Below, piece by piece: positions 18,930-30,000 of a stretch of DNA of 64,000 nucleotides. The number at the start of each line of letters is the position of its first letter. Position 1 is the first letter of the stretch. A model generated the notes under the pieces. The model was not told the origin of the DNA. It ran no database searches and worked only from the letters and a program-made list of their open reading frames with translations. This DNA comes from Saccharina japonica (lineage: Eukaryota > Sar > Phaeophyceae > Laminariales > Laminariaceae): positions 1 to 64,000 of the forward strand of contig MEHQ01001298.1 in assembly GCA_008828725.1 (NCBI GenBank), in the 5' to 3' direction. The position numbers and the translations under genes are program-made.

Positions 18930-21246
18930 CCTGTCATTATAAACGAAAGGTGCCCGGCTGGCGCGCGTTTGGGTTGTCGCTTGTGTTGTGGGCGGCGCTG
19001 TAACGCACAGCCGGAGCAGGCGAGGGCGGGATACCGCCGTCGGAACTAGACACGTGTTGGTTATCATAAGATGTGCTGTGAATATCTGGCTGGCCGCGTC
19101 CATGTTGATGTACTCTCGACGGGCCTGAGCGATGGCGGTGATTGTGCGTGTAGGAGTTGGACCGGGAGGGTGTTTCACCGCGGCGGTAACTGTAGTTGCG
19201 TGCTTGCCATCGTCGGAAAGCTCTATCGTCGCCAAGGCTACGAATGTCAGGGCTAAAGAGCTCTTTCGCGTTAATGAACGGATGTCGACAGCTTTTGAAA
19301 GAATGCTCGTCCTCGTGGCAGTTTGGGCAGTGCCCCCGGGTATCACAGAATGCTTGGGCACGGGCGCTGGGTGATAGAAGGTTGGTTCAGAGACTAGGGT
19401 CCTCGTTTTTGAAGGACGAACAAATAGCGCAAACGCATGCGTAGTTGTGTTCAGCCAAAGCCCAGCAATTTAAAGAATTATCCAACCAAGGGTCAGAGGG
19501 GCCATCCACAGCCAAACCAATGGGATCATGGCTCGCCCTCGTCTGCCATGAAGGCGGCTAGGGCGGCACTCGGCCCTGGCCGCTACCATAACTGGCGGGC
19601 CGGGTCCCAGACGTGGCGGATGACCGCGTACCCGTCGGAGAAACAGGCAGAGAACAACAAATTTCGTCGTGAACGGCAGGAGTCTTGTTATGAGCCAATC
19701 CAGCAAAAGCCTTTCACATGTCATCCAACGAGGCGTAGGGCCTCGGATAGGTCGCCAACAAACCAGGGTATAAAGTAGGCATCAATGTCGGGAACTTCTC
19801 TTTCACCGCCATCCAAACCACCTTCAACACGCTCGCTCCCCGTTACTGTCGATACAAGCACTCGGAACTCCCGACTAAAATTGCAAAAGGGGGTGCCAGT
19901 GCACATTCCAAAAGTATGCAGCTTAGTGTAGCCTTCCCCTGTGTCGGAGTTGTCGTAATGTGACGTCATAAGACGTAGCAGCAATGTCAAAGCGTCGGGC
20001 CCCGTTGCTCCCTCCTTGAGTATTAATCGAAAATTTGGACGATTTTGGCGGTCATGGGCTTGTCAGGTAAAATCGCGCGTAAGAACGCGCTTTTGAGAGG
20101 GAATTGCCAACCGGGCATCTAGTCGGTCTCAAGCACGCCATATGTACAAAGATCGTCGCATCGCATGGGGATGTCTGTCATCGCTAACTTAGTCGAGCGA
20201 CGGAGCTGTTGTGCGCCATCTGTCTTGCTGACAGAGGCAGGAATTAGTAGAGTGGAAATGCGAGTCGAGTTTTTGCGGCCTAAGTGGATGTAAGCTCGAG
20301 AAACAGAGGCGGCATGCTTGGCTTTGGCGACGGCATCGGCGGTGTCGGTCGCGGCAGAACGAGCGTGGGATAACTTGGAAATTGCCGGTTTAGCGCGGTC
20401 ATCTGTCACGGAGAGCTTGTTAAGCCGATCTGCAGAGGAAGAAACATCCACCAAAGAAGGAGTCTATCGCCTCAGGTTCGGCACCAGAGCAACGCCACCG
20501 AAGTAAGTGCACGAGCTCTCAGACGAGCTGGAGGAGGTCGAAGAGACGTCTCCGTGCTGACGGCCCCTGGCACGGTCCCGTCGTCCGCCAGAGCTTCGTC
20601 TACTGCTTCCTCGATTTCTGTTAACAGAGCAGCCACTGTTACGGCGTCCCGTGCCACCACCAGTCCAAGATGCGCTTCCTCCGCTTCCACCACCGCCATC
20701 ACCCCCACGACGATGGTGAGTGCCGCTCTCATCAGTGCCACCAGCTCCGAAACCAACGCCACCAGAGGCATTACCGCCACAACGCTGGTCCGATGTCCGT
20801 CTGCGGCTGTCGCGATGAAGAGGTAGGGGCGTCTGCTTTACCCGCTGTTTCACCCTCTCCAGACGCTCGAGCACTCGAGTGGCGTCGACGTTAGCGTCCC
20901 GGCTGTGGGACAAATCCTGTCGCAGCCCGGCTGCTGCGCTCCGAGGGGTGCCGTGGTGGCGCTCCGGGATACGTGGCGAGGGCTTGTGCTGGCGAACCGA
21001 GTAGCCCGAAAGAGGGTGTGTCGCTTCCTCCGCTGGATTTAGCTGTTGCCCCGGGCTGTAGGTCACCGGCTCGAGCGTGCACTCTGAGATGAGGTCGCGA
21101 GGAGGCGCTGTCGTAGAAGAGGCCTGGCGGCGGTAGTCGAACGACCTTGAACGCGAAGAGGGCTCAGCGACCCGGCCACGCCGACGGGAGCGCCCATGAA
21201 ATCGCAACCTGCGCGACGAAAACTGATTATCACCAGACAACACCAT
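18930..21246 (-). pseudogene. LTR-retrotransposon gag relic with zinc knuckle
   Basis: The minus-strand gag begins at an ATG at 21,246 (MVLSGDNQFSSRRLRFHGRS). An Arg/Ser/Gly-rich N-terminal part runs to 20,464, where an in-frame TAG stops it. The same frame then continues (TPSLVDVSSSADRLNKLSV...) to 20,119. A capsid-like part follows in another frame at 19,990-19,721 (KLHTFGMCTGTPFCNFSREF). A third frame from about 19,760 carries SLPVSPTGTRSS and, after two stops, a CCHC zinc knuckle CPNCHEDEHSFKSC (19,288-19,329), which fits CX2CX4HX4C exactly. Gag of this type coats the element RNA. At least three stops and two frameshifts make it non-functional. LTRs were not delimited. Confidence 0.7.
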
Positions 21247-21550
21247 ATTTGAGGAGAGGGCGGCAGGGAGAGGCAGGAGGGGGGGAAGCATGAACAGAGT
21301 GCAACACCGAAGACGGGCGCGGAGGGAGGGGAGCGGGGGCGGGGGCGGGATGAAACACGTCATGGACGCGCAGGAGTAGAGCGGGTGCGCCTCTACGGGC
21401 GGTATGTATGGCTGCCCTCCCAAACAGCAAAACACAGGGCCTCGTACACTCCAGGTAGCAGTATAAAGGAATATACACATGCCAACAGCAGTGTAGTAAG
21501 GCAGCTTCAACATCCACGGTAAAAAGCAGCTCCACCCCGCCGCAATGTAG

Positions 21551-21954
21551 TGTGGAAAACTATGTCCATTAACTGCATTAAAGCAGGTCGGGGTCTGTAT
21601 CAGCCGAATAGTAACGGGCAGTAACCCTCTGAACAGCAGCACGCAGTGCAGCGTGGAAAACTATTTCCATTGACTGCATGATATACGGCCATCGCGTGCA
21701 CCAACCGAATAGTAACATACAGTATTCGTCTGAACAGCAGTACGTTATGCAGTGTGGAAACCTATTTCCATTGACTGCATTATATAAGGTCGGTGTGTGC
21801 ACCAACCGAATAGTAACGGACAGTATCCGTCTGAACAGCAGTACGCTATGCAGTGTGGAAAACTCTTTCCATTGACTGCATGATATGAAGTCGGCGTCCG
21901 CACCATCCCTGCTGCAGTTTAAAAGAGGGTGGTAATATTTCACCAGCATAGTAC
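21551..21954. repeat. 101-bp tandem repeat, four copies
   Basis: The block TGTGGAAAACTATTTCCATT (and variants) starts at 21,551, 21,652, 21,753 and 21,854, giving a period of exactly 101 bp. Each unit also contains CACCAACCGAATAGTAAC and CTGAACAGCAGTACG. 101 is not a multiple of three, so the long minus-strand ORF through the array is not a protein gene. It lies just upstream of the gag start and could belong to the 5' LTR or leader of that element. Confidence 0.9.
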
Positions 21955-22160
21955 CATACCCGCTGCAGTATTAAAGGCATTGTTATAAAATGGGGGTAGG
22001 AACGTACCCGCTGCAGTGTAAAAGGGCGATTATTTCGCCACCAGCATAATGAAATGAGGTGGTAGTACCGTACCCATTGCAGTATGTAAGGGGTATTACT
22101 ATGCTACACCGGCGCAATGCAATGGGGTGGTACCGTATCCACTGTTATATGGTTAGCAGT
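21955..22160. repeat. Degenerate tandem repeat
   Basis: Units carrying CGTACCCGCTGCAGTRTAAA recur near 21,958, 22,006, 22,064 and 22,130, separated by ATAATGAAATG-GGGTGGTA-like sequence. It is adjacent to, but different from, the 101-bp array. Confidence 0.65.
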
Positions 22161-23785
22161 AGGTACAAGTTGTCTGCTGTGTCGTTTCTGAGTGACGGCG
22201 GCTCATAGCAGCACCAACTGTCCAGAGTGTTTTATTCTCTCACCCACAATGGGTGGCAAACCCACTAGCCGTCCGCAGGAGCCGCCTGAGCCCCACTTAT
22301 TACCCTGATTTCAGGTATCTCACCGGCCAGGCGCCAGGCTTAATTCGCCCGTAAGATCCTCTTCTTCCTTAATTTTAAGCATGGAAAAACATATTTACCT
22401 ACACGCTCAAAACTCTAGATCGCCAAGTCGCGATGGATGCATGTGCCATGGTATGTTGGTGTGTGATATGATACCGAGGGGCACGCCCGCCGGGTTTGTT
22501 GTTGTTGTTTCTTTTTCTGACGTGCCACGGTGTGAAGGGCAGGCGCGAAACAACCCAGAAGACACGAATGTTCAAGTGTGCACACGTCGGAGAGAACATC
22601 GACCCCCCGGATATCTTAACGAACACAAAATCCGGGTCCGCATTATCCAGCTCAGTTATGGTGCCGTTCGGGAGTGATACAACGAGCATGATCTACCCTA
22701 CAGCAGTAGCTACATCTGTTCGCGATATAGCTCGTGTAAGCGTGCCATTATTTTAACGGTAACTACTGCTCCCTTGTGACAGAAAAGGAAAAGAGTGGAG
22801 CTTTGCGAAAAGCAACGCGACCTATCTTCACTCCATTGGTATTCATCCAAAGTATATTGAAACAACTTCGATGTCGTTCTGTTCTGGTATCAACGTTAAG
22901 GAACTGCATGAATGGTCATCTGTCTTCAATATAGGCTGGTGTATTATACTGGATGTTGCATACTCGTAGAACGTTTGGTCTCCGGACGCAGTGATGTCAT
23001 CGTTTTTGTTTGCACCTCGTAAATTGCAGCATGTGCTTCCAGAAGCACCTAACGTGAAATCGACCGCATGTTTGTTTTTTTCGTAAGTATGGGGCATTAT
23101 TCCAGTAACCATGACGCGCCGGACATGTTTTTTGAGTCGTTCGTAAACACAATACTGCCGGTTCAAAGTCGCAAAGGTCGAGGAGTGAACCAGATATTCT
23201 TATGTTACAGGTTTACAAGCGGTTTGTTTTGCTCAGAAAATTCCGCTACGTACAATACAGTGGACGCTTCAGACGTGGCTTCAACTTATCGATCCCCGAA
23301 AAACATAGTTTCCAACATAAAAGCGGATGGTCTAACCCGCCGGCCAAGATCCAACCGTAGCCCCAATATCCACCAGCCTGTCGCTTTCTGGCGACGGTCG
23401 CGTCCACGGACAAGTAAGCTTCGGAGAAGCAAAGCCGAAAAGGGGGTGGCGAGGTGGAGTATCTGAAGTTGATAATATGTCCTGGTATGTTTCGAGGTTC
23501 GCGGGTCCGATACTGAGACCGAGTCAAAACGCGAATCGCTTCCTGGATTATGTGCCTCCCGTGCCTTCGTATCCGTTGCATGCATGTTAGAACTCTTATA
23601 GCATCCTTGCCAAACGACAATGCCTTAATGGGTTGGATATAGTATAAGCTATAAGATCTCCGAGATAAGAAATCTCAACAAACACAAAACGCCCTCCGCA
23701 CAATCTCTGCTTCGGGCTTGAGGTTCATGTATGGAATATGTTTGCGCCGTCCTGTTGCTGCTTGTGGTTTTCGTTAACGTTTCAG
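22161..23785. other. Region upstream of the SGNH gene
   Basis: No repeat or gene firmly recognised. The plus-strand ORF 22,496-22,756 (ending NTKSGSALSSSVMVPFGSDT and onward) and the opposing frame 22,399-22,689 have coding-like composition but no recognised domain. The last bases before the chosen start (a pyrimidine-rich stretch, GTTAAC, then TTTCAG) look like a splice acceptor. The transcript may therefore begin with an untranslated exon further upstream. Confidence 0.35.
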
Positions 23786-24033
23786 ATGGCGACTCGGCGG
23801 TTGTTGGCGTTTGTGGTTGGCCTACACCTGTCGCTGTGGGGCGTCTGTTTGTCGGATGGGCCATCCGAACACGTGGCGGTCGGGCACGCGGGCAGTGGAA
23901 AATCAGACCTGAGATCGTGCGCCGTGCATGAGCTGTTGCCACTGCCGACCGAGGGTAATAGATCATCGGAGTGGTCCCACGAGTATGTAACCAATCTTCC
24001 CTACGATTGCACCTGCTCTGCAACAAAGTCCAG
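23786..24033 (+). CDS. SGNH gene exon 1 (signal peptide)
   Basis: Residues 1-82 plus two bases of codon 83. The start was chosen because the following residues make a classic n-region (MATRR) and hydrophobic core. An in-frame ATG 48 bases upstream (23,738) would add 16 residues and bury the signal. The donor is CCAG|GTGAGAG. Residues 33-40 read GHAGSGKS, which by chance fits a P-loop pattern. Confidence 0.75.
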
Positions 24034-27000
24034 GTGAGAGCACACTGTACAGTTTGTACCCGGGCCACTGATAATTTTGGGTCCAGCCACAATACGAGGT
24101 TGCAAGCATCAGGATCGGGGTATAGCGCCCACCAACGCATCGACAATCACGATACGTTGTGTTTCATTTCCAGTGGCTGGGTAAGATCTGCATGACGAGC
24201 CACAGACGAATGTTAAGTGCGTGACTCTTCCAACACTATGCGTCGTGTGTCCAATGAGTTGCAAACTCTACGTGCCGGTCGAAATGCTAGCATGCAGTGG
24301 TATTATTTAATTGGCTCATAATTTGTATGCAGTGGCGCAGTGATGCCCCAACTTGGCGAGGCTGGAGGTATTGCGCGTTTTCGCCTGTTTCTCTCACGAT
24401 ACACCTGCCAAACATAGTGTCGATAATATGCACTTGGTAACTGATACTTCATCGGCCGTTAACGCTGTATTCACCCCCAGGTATTATTGCCCAACACGGA
24501 CGCATAAGGCATACCCCAAATGGGAATCCCTGGCGGTAACCCAAGGGTTGTGCAGCAGCAAGACCCTATCGGACATGGCGGGAGGGCTGTTTCCGCCGAA
24601 TATCAAAATTCTTCTGTACGGCAACTCCCACTTACGCCAGGTAAAGGGAAAACTATGGGGTGACACACGTTCGAGTGCTTGCCCAACAAAGCACACCAAA
24701 AACGAAAATTACATATTCCCCCTACTTTTCCTCGGTTTTTCGGCAAGGGAAAACGTGTTGAATCTCGGTATCGTTGAGATTGTTTTTCCGAGGGCGAAGA
24801 AGTGAAACAGTCAAATTCGTGAAGGTTTTTCCGTGTTTCGGCTTTGGTTGCAGGCCCCTGAACATATCAATTGATAGCGCCATGTTTGCATCCAGATGAG
24901 GCACAGTTGATCGCGATCAGGTGGAATATAACGAAGGGAACCTGTCAGCAAATTGTGTTGGGTGTAACTCGAGCCTGTAGACCAAACCAACCGTTTTGAG
25001 CACCGCGCCCCCACTTCAGAGTTGTTCCTGTCAGAACTGTTGTTTGTATAATTTGTCTTTTGGCAGTAAAATCGCATTGACCGCCTGCATTTGCCAATGA
25101 GATGATCTACTATCATAGAAACGCGCGGAGACGCGAGTGGAGTTTAGTCCTCTGCGGTGACTTCTATCTAGCGTGAAGCTATCGTCGTCGGGTCCAAGCG
25201 CAAAATACTCGATGATATCACGCTTTTGTTTTCCGCTTTGAGTCTTCGAAGCTTTTTTTTTTACATCAGAGTGACAATCTCAATAGCAGTCACTAGTGAA
25301 ACATATAACAAGATGCATGACATGTGCGCTCTATTGTGGTCCTTGTTTCCGAAGACACAGTTAATTTTATATTTCCCGATCAGGCTGGCAGGCATTGACG
25401 ATGTGGGCTTGTATTCCAAGCAGCCAACAGTTGGCACGATGCCGCTATCACAAAGAGGTGAACTCCGCACTAGCAAATAAATGACTATTGCCGCCGACAA
25501 GTGGCATGGCCCCGGCGTATCCCATATCCTTTTCGTCCAAGCTCACACGACCTCGCGGCAGCAAATATCAGAGTATTCCACCACCGTGCAAGTGTTGTCT
25601 TCACGACGATAAATCGAAAAGGGATGACGCCCGTTTCTTGTTTGTGATATTTCATTCGAGACGTGTCTTGGTCATCAGGAACGACTGGTGCGACGGTAGC
25701 GGGGTCGCTTTGAAGTGCCGTTACGTTCAGCGGATGAGAGCCACTCCGACGAGTTGACACCATATTTCTTCGCGGTTTTTTTACTCTTAACGTTTACGTC
25801 TTCGAGACATGCACTGCCATGGTATGCTTGCTTCTTTGTGACAAAACCATATTGGTTCGTCCAGGTTTGAGTGAGGTACAGAGTCACTCGCCCGAGTAGA
25901 GTACACGTGGTGGTAGTGATAACCAGGGTACCCCTCTTACCGTAGCACCAGTCAAACCTGACCAAACTATCCTGCAAATAAGTCCAACTAGTCTAGTTGT
26001 TTCGTAGTCGGATAGAAATGTCGAAACAAAGCCGGTTTCGGATTAGAGACACAGCAACGTGGCTACATAATGTTGTTGGAAAATATACTTTCCGATCCCA
26101 ACTGTTTCGATTCAAGGGATCCGATCCACGCATCCCGTCGAAAAATACGAGTTTTTCGATAGGATTGGTGCATTGGATGTTTATAACAAAAATGTGTTTG
26201 AATCCATCCACACCTCCCGCCATCCTTCTCATCCAATGTTTACAGAAGACAGCACCAGCCTGAACGCCCCTCTGTTGCTGGACGGACATGACTAGTACTT
26301 ATATTGCACATTATGGCAGCTGTCACCATGCTTCTCGCAACGCAGTGCCACCTACAACCCGGAAAAGAACATAAACCACAAAAATCGACCCGATTGACGA
26401 CTGGTAAGCCATCCGGAAACACCCCGTTGACTTTGGAGTAGATCAAAAAACGACATTTTCCGAACCTCCTTCACTCCGACGGCGTACAATAAGCGTTGAC
26501 AGACCACATATTGACCAAACAATCGGTTTGTGAGTATTTTCAAGTGCTTTTTGAAAACCACTCAGCCCAATGATTGATTGTCAACCCTAAACAAACATGG
26601 GACACACGTTGGAGGGGCAGCTCAGGGTGTCGCTTGTTGTCGATATAACTACTGTAGTTTTTAATGGTGATTTTGATCCTTCTACCTATTTCGGTCGCAC
26701 GTACGTACAGCTGTACACCTACTTGAGATGGAAGAGTATTTGGCGCTGGAACCCAATCTTCAAACCTCCTCGATCTACAGTAGCTCTGTCTTCACCTATT
26801 TGTCGACAATGAAAAGGATTACATGCACACTCCCCAACGCACACACCATCGATTGCAAATTTACTGGGCTCGGATGAATTTGCATTATATAAAGAACACT
26901 CTTGTCACCCGTTTTATGGAACGCGGCCAAGAGTTCGTCCAGATAGCTGCGGCTAGAGAGTCTTGCAAAGCGTCCTATTATCTGGTAAATAATATCATCT

Positions 27001-30000
27001 GGTTTATCAAGAGCTGGTTTCCTGAGTATGTCAATATATTTTACAGGGAGTTTTTTGTTTTGTTTTTACTTTGTTTTACTGGGACTGAGAGGGCCACAGG
27101 ATAGATGTGCGTGTAAACAGGTATAAACGAAGCGTTGTCACTATAAAATACACCGCCCCATCCGAAACAAGATAGCCCGTGCTGGCTCAACCGCTGGTAG
27201 CGCCAGGGGTGCGCGGGGGGTAGGCAGGTGCGACATTAAACATTTTGTATACAAGATCAACAAGGTCTTGGTCTTACTGTGAATTTAAGTGCAAAATATA
27301 CATACATATTATGTCGTCTGTCTTTCTGTCCGTCTGTAATTGAGTGGCGCTATCCAGAGGGTTTCAGCTCCGTCCTGACAAATTGGTAGGGAGGCATAAC
27401 GCCGCAACCAGGAAGAAAATCAGGTGTAGCATCTTGTCGCTCCGAGCCGTGGCCGTCACTCTGAGTTTCCGACAACCCCAAGGTGATCCCCGTGCCGGTC
27501 GTCGAGGGGTGGGGCATATCTTCTGGCCTTATTGCAGTTCAGATTAAGAAACATGCCTCTCGTTGGTGGACTGAGGCATGAAGGCAACTTTGCTTCTGGC
27601 TCTTTGCAGTTCGGGTTCAGTGAAAACCAGCGCATTTATCGATAGCAACAGGACAAGTGCGGCGGATTTGCACCACAACCTCGCATCCACCATCACACAT
27701 GTCACACAACCTACAGCAGCGAAGAGGCAGCAGCAGCAGCAGCAGCAGCAGAAGTGGCAGCAGTTATGAAGAAAACGACAACAAAATCAGCAGAGCGCGG
27801 GCCTCAAACCGCGGCGAGCCGTGGCCCTGGCAGAATGTCGAGGCACTTTTAACAGCCATCTAGGCAGCCTTGTTGCTGCCTTACATTGTTTGATAGCAAT
27901 ACTCCCGGCAACTATGAAAATATGAGTCATTCTAACAGATTGTAAAGACTAAAGCCATCAAGGTTCGTTCACGCCAGGGGAGAATAGGATCACATCCTTT
28001 GGTCAGAAATGCCTCCATTTTTTGTACACCTTTACCAACCGGGGATAAACACGCCGATCCTCGGGGTCGACGGCGCGATGCACGGTGTGTAAACCCCGCA
28101 CCTATCGCCTGGTCACTCGTTATCTGAGGCTTGCCACGGAGCCAGCGCCACCCGGGAACAACGAGGTCCCATCCCCGAGCGAGATAACATTCCGTGCATA
28201 TACAACGCGAACAACCCGGGGACGAAACCGGTAACACCCCAGGTCAATACCCCCCCCGCAATGTGTGGAAGTGGAAACCCCACCCCCATCGGCTGATCAC
28301 TGATTGGCCGAAGCTCACAGTCCGAGTCGACACCGTCCCGTGCGGTATGGTAACCACACCTGAATCGGCTGATGACTATTTAGCTGGCGCACATGGAGCC
28401 AGCGGCACCCGGGGACAATAGAGTCCCATCCCTTGATAAAACAGCCGTCCATATATCTATATCAGCAATACTGGGACGAAAACGGACGCAGGGTGTGAAA
28501 ACCGTACCAGATCGGCTGATCACTGAGTGGCTGACGATGATGGAGACATCGGCACCCGGGGACTATAGAGTCTCATCCTCCGATCATAAATTGTTCCCAT
28601 CATACCCAACTCCCCCAATCCAAGGACGAAAATGGGCATCCCGAGGTGTACACCTCCCCGCAATGTGTCGAAACACAAACCGCACTGCATGATTCATGGC
28701 TGGTTGGGGCTCATAGAGGCAGCTCGCGTCGTTAAATTAGCCCCGAGACAATGTCGAGGTCCCGCCGCATCTGGGGACGACAAGGTTTCATCCTGTGACC
28801 ATAAATAGTTTCATACATATGCAATTCCAACAACCGGGGGGCGGGAAACAAACATTGGTACGGTTGACACCGGCCAGAGGGGTATGGAAACCCCAACCTC
28901 ACTGGCTGGTTCATGGTTGGCTAGGGATGACAAAAACCATCGCGCGGCGTAAAATTCCCGGATCATAAAATGCCGGGATGCCGCCGTATCCGGGGATGAT
29001 AGTGCTCCATCCCCGGGTGAGAAAGCATTCAATGCAAGTACAACTACAACAACTCGGGGGTGAAAACGAGGTCCATCAGGATCGATATCGCCCTGCAAGC
29101 TGTTGAGACCACAACCCTCACGGACGGATTGCTGATATTTATGGGGCAATTGGAGCCAGCACACGCCGAGAAAAGCCCCACGGGACAATGTCGAGGTCTG
29201 CGTCGCACCCGGGGAGGTTATTGTTCCATCCCCGGGTGATAGATCATTCCATAAAAGTACAAGTCCAACGAAGCGAGGGCAAAAACGGATATATGCCGGA
29301 TGGATACCGCCCCACAAGGTGTGGAAACACCATCCTCACCGGCTAATTGCTGGTTTGACTGGGGTTTATATTCGAAATCCCGCCGCACCCCGCAATGATA
29401 AGGCCCCATCCCCGGACCATAAATAATGTTAAATACACCTACAACTCCTAAAATCCAGGAACACAAACAGACATGCTTCGGCTCGATACCGTCCTGCACG
29501 AGCGGTTACATTTGTCTTCAGAGTGGTACATCACAGCATACATACGAGTACTACTCTAGCATACCAGGCACTACGTACATACTACTCCTATGAAAACCAA
29601 CGGCTGGCGACGCGGGCGGAGCCGTGACCGTACCGCTAGTCTAATCATAATCATGTGCGATTTCTGTTCCGGAAGTTGAGCATTTAAAATATTGTTCGGT
29701 TTAGACCGGATTTCGTCTACAGCCCGTTCGGCTCCATGGAGGTCGCAAGGTATTTGACCCGGTCTCGTCGAATGTCCCGTTCTATAGCCTCCTTCCCGCC
29801 TATCTTCGGCGAACGCACTGCCAGGTCGCTCGCGGCCGTCGCGCGCGTCGACCCGCAACAGGGTGGATGTTGCTGAGATGGTGAACTTTTTCTGTTTTTT
29901 CGAGACAGAAAAATCCCGCGTTTCACTGCTGAAGATATAATGTTCATGCTGTCGCTGATGCTGGTGCTACTGGTGCTGCTGTTATTTTCCTGTTTTCGGC

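Noticed and set aside
21578-21949. 123-codon ORF through the 101-bp array
   Set aside because: The repeat unit is not a multiple of three, so frames shift at each unit. The ORF is accidental.
23882-23905. Walker A (P-loop) pattern GHAGSGKS in exon 1
   Set aside because: It lies a few residues after a signal peptide in a poorly conserved N-terminal part, with no Walker B motif and an SGNH-type context. Treated as chance.
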